Below are positions 18,990-28,044 of a stretch of 64,000 nucleotides of DNA, piece by piece (the stretch's first letter is position 1; each line of letters begins with the position of its first letter). The DNA comes from an uncultured Rothia sp. (GTDB lineage: Bacteria; Actinomycetota; Actinomycetes; Actinomycetales; Micrococcaceae). Both the position numbers and the translations under genes were made by a program. The stretch lies in contig NZ_CAKAPD010000013.1 in the NCBI RefSeq assembly GCF_916715725.1, positions 1 through 64,000 on the forward strand. The letters are read 5' to 3'. The notes below the pieces were generated by a model that saw only the letters and a list, made by a program, of their open reading frames with translations, made no database searches and was not told the DNA's origin.

Positions 18990-19556
18990 CTAGGCTCCTA
19001 CCTCGGGAAGAGAAATCACCACGTGACGGCGAGGGCCCTCACCCTCAGACTCACTGTACAGACCAGCGGCAGCGACCACATCGTGCACGACCTTACGCTC
19101 GTACGGGCTCAGCGGCTTCAGGTGCTCATCACGACCGGTAGCACGCACCTTCTCAATCGCGTCAGCAGCGATCTTCTCCAGCTGCTCACGACGCTCAGCA
19201 CGGTAACCGGCAACATCCAGAATCAGGCGGGAACGGGTGCCGTTACCAGCCAGGACGGAGAGACGCACCAGCTCCTGCAGTGCCTCCAGAACCTCGCCGT
19301 GGCGGCCGACCAGGTGGCGCAGTTCCTCATTGTCATCGTCGTCGTTGAAGACCGAAAGGTAGATGCGGTTATTGCGCACCTCAATATCAATATCGCCGTC
19401 CATATCGACAATATCGAGGAGCTCCTCGAGGTAATCAGCGGCGATATCGCCTTCCTCGTCGATGTCCTCAAAATCGTCTTCTTCGCCCTCAAGGGGCTCC
19501 TCTACCAGCTGCTCCTCAACGAGCTGCTCGTCCTCATATTCCATAGCTTCAGTCAC
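18990..19556 (-). CDS. jag: Jag/KhpB-type RNA-binding protein (KH and R3H domains)
   Basis: 188 residues. Very acidic N-terminus (about residues 1-45), a KH-like domain (YLEELLDIVDMDGDIDIEV... LVGRHGEVLEALQELVRL), and a C-terminal R3H domain (about 115-185) with LSPYERKVVHDVVA. It binds RNA; in other bacteria it affects cell-envelope synthesis. GTG start with GAGGAT upstream. It sits between yidC and rsmG in the standard cluster. Confidence 0.92.
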   Translation of the reverse strand: MTEAMEYEDEQLVEEQLVEEPLEGEEDDFEDIDEEGDIAADYLEELLDIVDMDGDIDIEVRNNRIYLSVFNDDDDNEELRHLVGRHGEVLEALQELVRLSVLAGNGTRSRLILDVAGYRAERREQLEKIAADAIEKVRATGRDEHLKPLSPYERKVVHDVVAAAGLYSESEGEGPRRHVVISLPEVGA

Positions 19557-19667
19557 AATAATCCTCAGGGTGTTCGGAGGGGTGTCCTAGGGGTAAAAAG
19601 TATCTCATACACGGCGCCGGGCCCGCGCCACACGTGGCGAGAACCCGGCCCGAATCACGGAAGAAAA

Positions 19668-20657
19668 CTACTTCTTTCCGTTCTGCTTATTGCGTTGCTG
19701 CTTCTGGCGCTTCTTACCAACCGGCTGCTGACGCTGACCCGCAGCGGCACGCTCACGAGCCTCCTGCAGATCCTTCTCGTGTTGCTCGCGGGTCTTACCA
19801 ATCGGAGGCAGGCCCTTCGCCGCACGGCGAGCATTCAGCTCACGCTCCGCCTGAGAACCGGGGGTCGGGTTATTGCGGATAACCCACCACTGCTGACCCA
19901 GCGACCAGAGGTTCGACACGGTCCAGTAGTACATAACACCCAGCGGGAAGTTAATACCGGAAACAGCGAAGATGATCGGGAAGATGTACATGATCATCTG
20001 CTGCTGACGGAACATCGGGGAGTTCAGAGCCGCCTCCGACATGTTCTTCACGCTCAGCTGCTTCTGAATGTAGAACTGGGTCGCACTCATCAGAACAATC
20101 ATGATGACCGCCTGAACAACGGTCGCGGTGGTGTCACCGGCGCCCGGGTGCAGCATGGTCGCGAACAGCTGAGCACCAAAAATCTGCGAGTCATTGAACT
20201 GGTGCACCAGATCAGCCGGCAGCATGAGCACGCTCTCGTTGCTCTGCGCCGCGGTGGGAACGCCCATCAGCACCTGGTACAGACCGAAGAAAATCGGCAT
20301 CTGAGCCAGAATCGGCAGGCAGGACGCGAAGGGGTTCGTACCGTGCTTACGGTACATTTCCATCTGCTCCTGAGCCATCGCCTGGCGGGAGAGCTGGTCC
20401 TTCTTGCCCTTGTACTTCTCCTGCAGCTTCGCCATATCGCCCTGCATCGCGGTCATACCGCGCATAGCCTTAATCTGCTTGACGAACAGCGGAATGGTCA
20501 GGGTACGCATCACCAGAGTCAGGAAGATAATGCACAGAACCCAGGTCATACCGGACGCCGGGTCCATACCCAGCGAGGTGAAAAGAGTGTGGAACAGCCA
20601 CAGGACCACGGAGACGATCCATTTAAACGGCCAAAGAATCAAATCAAAAATATTCAC
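19668..20657 (-). CDS. yidC: Membrane protein insertase YidC/Oxa1
   Basis: 329 residues. Inserts proteins into the cytoplasmic membrane alone or with Sec. Core five-span fold: first span in IFDLILWPFKWIVSVVLWLFH, a cytoplasmic charged loop (MQGDMAKLQEKYKGKKDQLS), a hydrophobic hairpin with FASCLPILAQMPIFFGLYQVL, and a strongly basic C-terminal tail (KKRQKQQRNKQNGKK) of the type that contacts the ribosome. GTG start with AAGGAG upstream. Confidence 0.96.
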   Translation of the reverse strand: MNIFDLILWPFKWIVSVVLWLFHTLFTSLGMDPASGMTWVLCIIFLTLVMRTLTIPLFVKQIKAMRGMTAMQGDMAKLQEKYKGKKDQLSRQAMAQEQMEMYRKHGTNPFASCLPILAQMPIFFGLYQVLMGVPTAAQSNESVLMLPADLVHQFNDSQIFGAQLFATMLHPGAGDTTATVVQAVIMIVLMSATQFYIQKQLSVKNMSEAALNSPMFRQQQMIMYIFPIIFAVSGINFPLGVMYYWTVSNLWSLGQQWWVIRNNPTPGSQAERELNARRAAKGLPPIGKTREQHEKDLQEARERAAAGQRQQPVGKKRQKQQRNKQNGKK

Positions 20658-20724
20658 GCGGGAATACTCCTTAAGGACTCGGCTAAGTCATTGTGTGGGA
20701 GGCGCCGCCTACTCAGGGCGGGCG

Positions 20725-21183
20725 TCACCACCGGTGTGAGGGGGTGTAAAGATGGGGGTGGTTGAGCAGAATAATTTTCGGTTCTGCTCCGGGAGCGAAA
20801 GTACGCTTCCCCTCCGGGACTGGGTCGATACCTCCGGTCGCCCAGGGAACACACCGCAGGATGCGGCGCACCGTCAGGGAAAGCCCACCCATCGCACCGT
20901 GGGTGGTCAGCGCCTCCAGCGCGTAGGCTGAGCAGGTCGGGTAGTAGCGGCACACATCCCCGTAGAGGGGGGACACGACCTTGCGGTAGGCCTTCATGCA
21001 CGCAATCAGCAGGTTCTGCGGTAGAACGTAGAGCGCCTGCAGGAAAGTTTCGGGCCTGACGAATTCGTTAGGCGCGAGCGCCAGCAGCTCGTCGGGGCCA
21101 AGAGTCTCAGCCGAGGCGCTGTAGGTGCCGCTGTGATGCGCGTGGAAGCGTTCTTCACGGTGGGAACAGCGAGAGTGACTCAC
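20725..21183 (-). CDS. yidD: Membrane protein insertion efficiency factor YidD
   Basis: 152 residues with the family core YRKVVSPLYGDVCRYYPTCSAYALEAL (given in part; Cys at about residues 78 and 84) and GGLSLTVRRILRC. N-terminal 45 residues and the C-terminus are longer than in typical 70-90 residue homologues. GTG start overlaps the rnpA stop by 4 bp, implying coupled translation. Confidence 0.92.
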   Translation of the reverse strand: MSHSRCSHREERFHAHHSGTYSASAETLGPDELLALAPNEFVRPETFLQALYVLPQNLLIACMKAYRKVVSPLYGDVCRYYPTCSAYALEALTTHGAMGGLSLTVRRILRCVPWATGGIDPVPEGKRTFAPGAEPKIILLNHPHLYTPSHRW

Positions 21184-21557
21184 GATGTCCCCTCGTCGCT
21201 CGGGACATTCTGCGGTCGGTTGACCTTAGCGAACGCGGTCTCGAGCGCCGATTCGTAGTCGCGGCGCAGCTGATCCCAGCTGGCGTTCGCGGAGGCGGGA
21301 AGCGCTCGCACAGCGATGGCGTAGCCTTCCGGATGCGCGGCGCAGGTGAGCGCGGCAAGCTCACGCAACCGGCGCTTCACCAGATTGCGTGTGACTGCGT
21401 TGCCCACCGCCTTCGACACAATGAAACCTACCTGGGTTGTTTTTCCAGGATTTTTCGCCGTAGATACAACGATGTTCCGACGTCCTGTACGGATGCCGGA
21501 ACGGAAGGCGTGGGAGAATTCTGCGCTGGTGCGCATACGGTGCCGTTGAGGCAGCAC
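21180..21557 (-). CDS. rnpA: Ribonuclease P protein component
   Basis: 125 residues with a basic RNA-binding core: FIVSKAVGNAVTRNLVKRRL is the RNR signature region. Protein cofactor of RNase P for tRNA 5' maturation. GTG start with AAAGGGG upstream. It lies between rpmH and yidD as in most bacteria. Confidence 0.95.
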   Translation of the reverse strand: MLPQRHRMRTSAEFSHAFRSGIRTGRRNIVVSTAKNPGKTTQVGFIVSKAVGNAVTRNLVKRRLRELAALTCAAHPEGYAIAVRALPASANASWDQLRRDYESALETAFAKVNRPQNVPSDEGTS

Positions 21558-21632
21558 GTGTTCCCCTTTACGTAGTGTGGGAGATTCGGCTCGTGTGCTG
21601 AGCTGACCTCCGCGTGTATTTCACGCTTAATG

Positions 21633-21674
21633 ATAGTTCGCCCGCCGATGCGTGTGCATCGGCGGGCGAACTAT
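21633..21674 (-). other. Perfect stem-loop between rpmH and rnpA
   Basis: ATAGTTCGCCCGCCGATGC (21633-21651) pairs perfectly with 21656-21674 around a 4-nt loop GTGT. There is no T-run on the minus strand, so it is more likely an mRNA processing or attenuation element than a full terminator. Confidence 0.7.
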
Positions 21675-21683
21675 ATGCCGTGA

Positions 21684-21821
21684 TTAGGCCGAGAGCTTTG
21701 CGCGGCCCTTACCGCGGCGGTTCGACAGAATCGCGCGGCCTGCACGGGTACGCATACGCAGACGGAAGCCGTGCTTCTTAGCGCGACGGCGGTTGTTCGG
21801 CTGGAAAGTACGCTTGCTCAT
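21684..21821 (-). CDS. rpmH: 50S ribosomal protein L34
   Basis: 45 residues: MSKRTFQPNNRRRAKKHGFR, then LRMRTRAGRAILSNRRGKGR and AKLSA. Fully typical L34. AAGGAG precedes the ATG. It is the first gene of the rpmH-rnpA-yidD cluster, transcribed away from dnaA. Confidence 0.98.
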   Translation of the reverse strand: MSKRTFQPNNRRRAKKHGFRLRMRTRAGRAILSNRRGKGRAKLSA

Positions 21822-22391
21822 ACTTTGTCTCCTTGATTTTTGCGGTTCGTGCCCTCATGGGGTATCAGAACCGTACGCTTCTTGGTGCACGGAGGTACCG
21901 CGACTATTCGCAGTAGGCGGTGCACACACAACAGCACAACTTTAGAAGAGTGGAGGGCGTAAATCAAGTTCTTGGGGCGTTTTTCCGCGTGATTCCAGGC
22001 TCGTTTGCGCCGTGGAGGTGGTGATTGCGGTGCATTTATGGGCTGTGGAGAAGCCCCTGATACAGAGGCTACAAACCTGGGGATATTTACAGTGGCACGA
22101 TATCCACCGCGGTGCACAACAGTCTCTTACACTTGCCCACAGGAGAGTTATCCACAACCCAGTATTCCTGAGACGTTCCGCAGAATATCAAGGAAGAACC
22201 CCCGCTATGCACTTAAATCCACTGCTTATCCACTTCTGTAATTACAAGTTTTCCACCGTGTGGAAAACTCTTGTGGATAACTTTCTTCACCCGTGCATTA
22301 ACCGGGTAGAATCTTAATGACCTCGCGGTGGTTTCCGGCATTATTTCTTTACTGCGCCACCGCTTCACATCGAGTGAAAGTAAAGAATTTC
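21822..22391. other. oriC: rpmH-dnaA intergenic region with DnaA boxes (origin region, left part)
   Basis: Contains two perfect DnaA boxes (TTATCCACA at 22148-22156; its complement at 22272-22280), near matches at 22044-22052, 22226-22234 and 22259-22267, and a TGTAATTACA palindrome at 22237-22246. It also holds the divergent rpmH and dnaA promoters. In related actinobacteria DnaA boxes flank dnaA on both sides, so which side initiates replication here is not settled. Confidence 0.7.
22237..22246. promoter_or_regulatory. TGTAATTACA palindrome, copy 1 (origin region)
   Basis: Perfect 10-bp palindrome, 3 bp from a DnaA-box near match. Identical copies occur at 24659, 24738 and 42133. Confidence 0.45.
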
Positions 22392-24098
22392 ATGACCGAG
22401 TCTCTTCAGGCGCGCTGGGCGCATCTGCTCTCCATTCTTGCCGCCGATCCGGCGGTGACGGCACGTCAGCGTGGTTTCGTGAATCTTGCGCAGCCTCAGG
22501 GACTGATGGGTTCTTCTCGCCTCATTATTGAGGTGCCGAATAAGCTCACTCGTGCGGTCTTTGAGGAGCAGATTAGCGCCTCGTTCCGTGCGGCTCTGCA
22601 CGAGGCTTTTGGCCCGTCGACCACCGCGCTTTTCGATGTGAATGAGTCGATGATTCCGGTTGAACCTGCAAGTCAGGACGTTTTCCAGGGTGAGCGTGAG
22701 GTGCACGTTGAGCAGGCTCCTACTGCCGCTCCGACTGTTCCCGCGCATCCCGAGGTACCCACCGGCTCGCGTGCTTTTGAGTATTACACGGAGCCGCATC
22801 CGAGCCCTGATCACTACGAGGTGCCCGCCGATGAGCAGGTCACCCGCCCCTCCCTGCAGGCTTTGGAGGCGGAGCGTGCCGGCTTCCCTTCCGCTCAGCA
22901 GCCGGCTCCCGTGACGACTCCGACGGCTCCTGCCGCAGGTGTGCCTCGCGAATACCCGGCGCCGGCTTTCGTGCCGGATGCCCCGGCGGTACCGGAGTCT
23001 CAACAGGTGCATCCGCACGAAGACCCGGAAAACGCCCCGACTTGGGATAGCTCTGCCCGACTGAACCCGAACTACACCTTCGACACCTTCGTGATTGGTC
23101 AGTCCAACCGTTTTGCGCACGCGAGTGCTTTCGCGGTGGCGGAGCAGCCCGGCATTGTCTACAACCCGCTCTTCATCTACGGTGGTTCGGGTCTGGGTAA
23201 GACCCACCTACTGCACGCGATCGGTCACTACACCAAGTACCTGTACCCTAATCTGCGCGTGCGTTACGTGAATTCTGAGGAGTTCACGAACGATTTCATT
23301 AACTCGATTCGCGATGATGAGGGTTCGTCGTTCAAGCAGATTTACCGCAATGTTGACGTTCTGCTGATTGACGATATCCAGTTCTTGGCGGGTAAAGAGG
23401 CGACGATGGAGGAGTTCTTCCATACCTTCAACGCCCTGTACAACCACCAGAAGCAGATCGTGATTACCTCTGATTTGCCGCCGAAGCAGCTGACCGGTTT
23501 CGCTGAGCGTATGCGTTCGCGTTTCGGTTCGGGCCTGAACGTGGATGTGCAGCCTCCGGAGCTGGAGACCCGTATCGCGATTCTGCGGAAGAAGGCTCAG
23601 AACGAAATTTTGCCGGTACGCGATGACGTCATGGAGTACATTGCTTCCCATGTCACGGCCAATATTCGCGAGTTGGAGGGTGCTCTGATTCGTGCGAGCG
23701 CTGCCGCCTCGATGAAGAAGCCGCCGGAGCCCATTACCCTGGCTGAGGCTGAGACTTATCTGAAGGATTTGCTCTCTGATACCGGTGGTGCGGAGATTAC
23801 GTCGGCGCTGGTTTTGGCGACGGTGGCGAAATATTTTGATGTGTCCATTGAGGATATGCAGTCGAAGTCTCGCACCCGTACGCTCACGAATGCGCGCCAG
23901 GTGGCAATGTATCTTCTGCGTGAGCTGACCGAGATGTCTCTGCCGCGTATTGGCAACGATCTGGGTGGCCGCGACCATACGACGGTGATGCACGCGGTGC
24001 GTAAGGTGAGCGCGCAGATGGCGGAGCGTCAGACGATTTTCAATCAGGTGACTGAGCTGACGAATTTGATCCGCCAGGAGCAGCGCGCCGCCTGCTAG
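22392..24098 (+). CDS. dnaA: Chromosomal replication initiator protein DnaA
   Basis: 568 residues from the ATG at 22392 (MTESLQARWAHLLSI); upstream in-frame codons back to 22317 encode no DnaA-like sequence. Domain I about 1-85, a long Pro/Ala-rich domain II (about 90-220), AAA+ domain III with Walker A YGGSGLGKTHLL (about 263-274) and Walker B VLLIDDIQF, and DNA-binding domain IV ending with GNDLGGRDHTTVMHAVRK. It binds DnaA boxes to open the origin and load DnaB. Boxes lie both upstream and downstream of the gene. Confidence 0.97.
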   Translation: MTESLQARWAHLLSILAADPAVTARQRGFVNLAQPQGLMGSSRLIIEVPNKLTRAVFEEQISASFRAALHEAFGPSTTALFDVNESMIPVEPASQDVFQGEREVHVEQAPTAAPTVPAHPEVPTGSRAFEYYTEPHPSPDHYEVPADEQVTRPSLQALEAERAGFPSAQQPAPVTTPTAPAAGVPREYPAPAFVPDAPAVPESQQVHPHEDPENAPTWDSSARLNPNYTFDTFVIGQSNRFAHASAFAVAEQPGIVYNPLFIYGGSGLGKTHLLHAIGHYTKYLYPNLRVRYVNSEEFTNDFINSIRDDEGSSFKQIYRNVDVLLIDDIQFLAGKEATMEEFFHTFNALYNHQKQIVITSDLPPKQLTGFAERMRSRFGSGLNVDVQPPELETRIAILRKKAQNEILPVRDDVMEYIASHVTANIRELEGALIRASAAASMKKPPEPITLAEAETYLKDLLSDTGGAEITSALVLATVAKYFDVSIEDMQSKSRTRTLTNARQVAMYLLRELTEMSLPRIGNDLGGRDHTTVMHAVRKVSAQMAERQTIFNQVTELTNLIRQEQRAAC

Positions 24099-24658
24099 AT
24101 GCGCTTTTATCCCTGTCCCGTAGCTTATTTTGTGCCTCGACTAGGTGTTTTATAGGCTTCGGGGCAGGGTCTTCACGCTGGATTCAAGGGTTTTAGCGAC
24201 TCAAAAAGCTAGATTTTTGGGGTGTGGATAAGCTGTGCTTTAACTCATGCGTTTTTGTGGACGTTAAGTGCATGAATATTCAAAAGGTGTGGAATCGAGG
24301 AAATGCATAAATATCCATACACAATGCATCCTCAGGACTAAGTGGTTTCTTCCACTTAATGTCCACAGGCTACTTCCGCGTCATTGCAGGCAAGGAAGGG
24401 GTTTTCCACCGTTTCCACAAGCGTTAACAATACTACTGTACTTAAAGAAAAAATCCTCTCCATAACAAGTAGTTCTGCTCGACCAACCGAGCTGGTTCAG
24501 GTTTTTTGTGTGCCCCTATTGAAAATGTAGATTTTCGCGGATTTGGATCGATAGCTGCATGCTATCTCTGAGGTTGGGTTTGAAGAAGAACCAACACCGA
24601 ACCATCACCTAATTCGAACCTGTTTTCGACTGGATTTGCTACACCTTCCGCCTATCTT

Positions 24659-24668
24659 TGTAATTACA
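24659..24668. promoter_or_regulatory. TGTAATTACA palindrome, copy 2
   Basis: Here extended to the 14-bp palindrome TTTGTAATTACAAA (24657-24670), upstream of dnaN. Confidence 0.45.
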
Positions 24669-24737
24669 AAAATACAACGGCACTACATGCCTCATCTCAC
24701 CCGATTTTTCGCTGCAGGATCGACCTTCGAGTCTCTG

Positions 24738-24747
24738 TGTAATTACA
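24738..24747. promoter_or_regulatory. TGTAATTACA palindrome, copy 3
   Basis: About 140 bp before the dnaN start and 79 bp after copy 2, so it may control dnaN. Confidence 0.45.
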
Positions 24748-24883
24748 AAATCCGGTAGGATGGATAGACGCGCGCGCGGAAGATTCACTGCGCATCAGAG
24801 CACGCGGTATTTCCGGCTCTATCGCCCAAAGCTTTACGTGCGCCCAAAAACTACTCTCTAATTCCGTGAAAGGCGCCTTCTCG

Positions 24884-26008
24884 ATGAAATTCACCGTTGA
24901 ACGCGATGTCCTTGCCGAAGCAGTCGGCTGGACGGCACGCTCACTTCCGCTGCGTCCCACCTCCCCCGTACTCAACGGTCTGCTGATTACCGCCTCCGCA
25001 GGTGAGGTCAGCATCGCAAGCTTCGATCACGAGACCAGCGCCCGCCAGGTCATTGCAGCCGATGTCGAAGCAGAAGGCGTTTGCCTGGTTCCCGGCAAGA
25101 TCCTGGCAGAAATTTGCCGATCCCTACCGAATGCACCCGTCGAGTTCACCGCAGATGAGTCCGTGATTCGTATTCACTGCCGTTCCGCTAACTTTCAGCT
25201 GGCTGGCATGCCGGTCGTGGACTACCCCGAGCTTCCCGAGCTTCCCGAAATTTCCGGTACCGTGGACGGCGCCGAATTCGCTGAAGCCGTCAAGCAGGTT
25301 CAGATTGCGGTATCCAAGGATGAGACCCTGCCGCTGCTGACCGGTATCCGCGTAGAAATCAATGGCGACACCATGACTCTGCTCGCCACCGACCGCTACC
25401 GCCTGGCAATGCGCGAAATCAAGTGGAACCCGACCAACCCTGACGTTCAGGCGGCTGTGCTGCTGAAGGCTAAGACCGTCTCTGAGGTCGGTAGCACCCT
25501 CTCCGGTTCCGGCGATCTGTCTATCGCCCTGCCCGCAGCGGGCGAGCTGATCGGCTTCGCAGCGGGTACCCGCCGCACCACCAGCGTTCTGATGGACGGC
25601 GACTACCCCAACATCCGTGCGCTGTTCCCCGAGCAGACCCCGATTCACGCGGTGGTTCGCACCTCCGACCTGGCTGAGGCTGCTCGCCGTATCTCCCTCG
25701 TGGCCGAGCGCAACACTCCCCTGCGTCTGAAGTTCACTCAGGGTTCGGTTGCTATTGATGCCGGCCGCGGTGATGAGGCTCAGGCTTCCGAGACTCTGCA
25801 GGCGCACCTGTCCGGTGATGACATCACCGTTGCGTACAACCCCGCCTACCTCTCGGATGGTTTGAAGGTTTTCGGTACTGAGTTCGTTCGTTTCTCCTTT
25901 ACCGATGCGCCGAAGCCCGCCGTGATTTCCGGTCAGGACGAGCCTCTGGCTGAGGATGACCGCAACTACCGTTACCTGCTGATGCCGGTTCGCCTGCCGT
26001 CGAACTAG
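24884..26008 (+). CDS. dnaN: DNA polymerase III beta subunit (sliding clamp)
   Basis: 374 residues beginning MKFTVERDVLAEAV, with the three repeated clamp folds and the conserved C-terminus YRYLLMPVRLPSN. It tethers polymerase III to DNA. The ATG at 24884 is preferred over GTG at 24866 because the AAAGG motif lies between them, about 10 nt before the ATG. Confidence 0.97.
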   Translation: MKFTVERDVLAEAVGWTARSLPLRPTSPVLNGLLITASAGEVSIASFDHETSARQVIAADVEAEGVCLVPGKILAEICRSLPNAPVEFTADESVIRIHCRSANFQLAGMPVVDYPELPELPEISGTVDGAEFAEAVKQVQIAVSKDETLPLLTGIRVEINGDTMTLLATDRYRLAMREIKWNPTNPDVQAAVLLKAKTVSEVGSTLSGSGDLSIALPAAGELIGFAAGTRRTTSVLMDGDYPNIRALFPEQTPIHAVVRTSDLAEAARRISLVAERNTPLRLKFTQGSVAIDAGRGDEAQASETLQAHLSGDDITVAYNPAYLSDGLKVFGTEFVRFSFTDAPKPAVISGQDEPLAEDDRNYRYLLMPVRLPSN

Positions 26009-26126
26009 TTTCAGTGTTTGCCGCCCCGCGCGCCTCCCAAGGTTCTGCCCAAGGAAGCCCGCGGGGCTGTGCTTTCTGCCCTCCCGTACCCATCCCCAAC
26101 CGAACCGCATGAAAGGAGCTGCTCCG

Positions 26127-27356
26127 GTGTATATCGACCATATTTCGTTGTTGGATTACCGCACCTACGCTCTGCTGAGCCTGCCTCTTTCGGCGGGGGT
26201 CACGGTTTTTCTGGGCTCTAACGGTGTGGGTAAAACCAATATTGTTGAGGCGATTGACTATGCGGCGTCTCTGTCTTCGCACCGTGTGAGCCATGACGGG
26301 CCGCTGGTGCGGATGGGTGCTTCGCGCGCCTATATTCGCACCCGTACGGTGCGCGGTTCGCAGCAGACGGTGACTGAGTTTGAGATTGCTCCGGGGCAGA
26401 GTAACCGCGTGCGCATTAACCGTGCCGCGCCGGTGCGTGCAAAGGAGGCGCTGGGTATTGCCCGCACGGTGCTGTTCTCCCCGGAGGATTTGCAATTGGT
26501 GAAGGGCGATCCGGCGGGTCGTCGCCGTTTTGTGGATGAGCTGGCGACCTCTTTGCGTCCTGTGGTTGCTGGGTACCGTAGCGAGTATGAGCGGATTTTG
26601 CGTCAGCGCAATTCGCTACTGAAATCCATGCAGCGTAAGGCACGGGACGAGAACGCTTTGAGTACCCTGGCGGTTTGGGATGAGCAGCTATCGACCCTGG
26701 GTGCCCAGCTGCTTTCTGCGCGTTTTCGCCTGCTGCAGCGCTTTTTGCCGCAGCTTCGCCGCGCCTACGCGGGGCTGACGGACGGCTCAAAGGAAGTCGG
26801 TTTCAACTATGAGTCGACTGTTTTTTCGAGCATGGGCGAGCGCTCAATCGAGCACGCGGCGCTGATGCGCATTGAGGACCTCAAAGAGGCTTTGATGCGC
26901 GGTTTTGCGGAGCGTCGGCGCGATGAGATTGAGCGCGGTGTGACCCTGGTGGGGCCGCACCGTGAGGATATTACCCTGCTGCTTGGTGGCATGCCGGTGA
27001 AGCATTTCGCTTCGCACGGTGAGAGCTGGTCTTTTGCGCTGGCGCTGAAGTTGGCATCCTGGTTTGTGCATGTTGAGGATGATTCCTCAGCGGGGTCTTC
27101 GCCGATTCTGATTCTTGATGATGTGTTTGCGGAGCTGGATTCTGCGCGCCGCCACCGTCTGGGTGCGATGGTTGCTGATGCGGAGCAGGTGCTGATTACC
27201 TGTGCGGTGCTGAGCGATATTCCGGAGGAGCTGGGTGACTACCGCCTGGTGTCGGTGACGGCTGGTCATGCCGAGTATGTGCAGCCTGCCGTTGCTACTG
27301 TGGATAGCGAGGGGTCTACTGTGTCTGCGCTCGCGGAGGGTGACGGCGATGAGTAA
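26127..27356 (+). CDS. recF: DNA replication and repair protein RecF
   Basis: 409 residues. SMC-like ATPase that helps load RecA at gaps. Walker A FLGSNGVGKTNIVEAI (about residues 29-44), the signature region RDEIERGVTLVGPHREDI, and Walker B ILILDDVFAELD. GTG start at 26127 with AAAGGAG 8 nt upstream; an ATG at 26109 lies before that ribosome-binding site. Confidence 0.95.
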   Translation: MYIDHISLLDYRTYALLSLPLSAGVTVFLGSNGVGKTNIVEAIDYAASLSSHRVSHDGPLVRMGASRAYIRTRTVRGSQQTVTEFEIAPGQSNRVRINRAAPVRAKEALGIARTVLFSPEDLQLVKGDPAGRRRFVDELATSLRPVVAGYRSEYERILRQRNSLLKSMQRKARDENALSTLAVWDEQLSTLGAQLLSARFRLLQRFLPQLRRAYAGLTDGSKEVGFNYESTVFSSMGERSIEHAALMRIEDLKEALMRGFAERRRDEIERGVTLVGPHREDITLLLGGMPVKHFASHGESWSFALALKLASWFVHVEDDSSAGSSPILILDDVFAELDSARRHRLGAMVADAEQVLITCAVLSDIPEELGDYRLVSVTAGHAEYVQPAVATVDSEGSTVSALAEGDGDE

Positions 27357-28044
27357 CCCTGCCCGCCCTCAAAACCATGTTTCACGTGAAACATACGACG
27401 AGTTTGCGGAACTGCAGTTTACAGAGCCTCAAAACCCGCGCGAGGTTGATAGCGTGGGCGAGTTCTATCGCGACGAGGTGGACGCCCCCTCCGCCCTACT
27501 GACCCGTATGCGCGTGGCGGCTCAGGAACGTGGCGAAGCGCCTCTCAACGCCTTCTCTGCGAATAAAATCATGCGCGATTTCGGTGCAGTCATGTCCGGC
27601 ACCACCTCGAAGAAGAAATCACGGCGAGCGCAGGGCTGGGACCCTCGCGTGATGGGTGGTTATAGTGGCCCCGGAGAGAGCTCTCGCGACCCTAAACCCC
27701 TCGGTGGCATCGTTAGTGCCCTGATTCGCTCTCGCGGCTGGAAAGAGCCCGTGGCGGTCTCTAGCGTGCTGGCGCGTTGGGCTGAGCTTGTGGGCCCCGA
27801 AATCGCCGCGCATACCCGCCCGATCAGCTTCGAAAACTCCATCGTTGAAGTCCAGTGCGACTCTACCGCCTGGACGACTCAGCTGCGCCTGATGCACGGG
27901 CACCTCATCGAGCTATTCCGCCGTGAACTGGGTGAAGGTGTCGTAGCTCAGGTTCGCGTGCTGAGCCCGAATAATGGGCGCTGGAATCAGCGAGGCTACC
28001 GGCGCGCCACCGGCATGCGCGGTGTGCGCGATACCTACGGGTAG
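27349..28044 (+). CDS. dciA: DUF721/DciA-family protein, probable DnaB helicase loader
   Basis: 231 residues. The C-terminal domain (about residues 130-215) is DUF721/DciA: VLARWAELVGPEIAAHTRPI and LMHGHLIELFRREL. DciA loads or stimulates DnaB in bacteria lacking DnaC. The N-terminal 120 residues are charged and probably disordered. ATG overlaps the recF end by 8 bp, so the two are co-translated. A perfect parS lies inside codons 10-15. Position between recF and gyrB is the usual actinobacterial one. Confidence 0.85.
   Translation: MSNPARPQNHVSRETYDEFAELQFTEPQNPREVDSVGEFYRDEVDAPSALLTRMRVAAQERGEAPLNAFSANKIMRDFGAVMSGTTSKKKSRRAQGWDPRVMGGYSGPGESSRDPKPLGGIVSALIRSRGWKEPVAVSSVLARWAELVGPEIAAHTRPISFENSIVEVQCDSTAWTTQLRLMHGHLIELFRRELGEGVVAQVRVLSPNNGRWNQRGYRRATGMRGVRDTYG
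27378..27393. promoter_or_regulatory. parS: parS site, perfect, inside dciA coding sequence
   Basis: TGTTTCACGTGAAACA, read as HVSRET near the N-terminus of the DciA-family protein. It is the only perfect parS to the right of dnaA in this window. Confidence 0.93.

Larger units (their letters stand above)
24099..24883. other. oriC: dnaA-dnaN intergenic region (origin region, right part)
   Basis: 785 bp, AT-richer than its surroundings, without a gene. It contains a perfect DnaA box (24223-24231), looser GTCCACA/TTTCCACA matches near 24360-24420, a hairpin TAAGTGG/CCACTTA near 24340-24359, and two TGTAATTACA palindromes. This is the position of oriC in mycobacteria and streptomycetes. It also contains the dnaN promoter. 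Confidence 0.7.
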
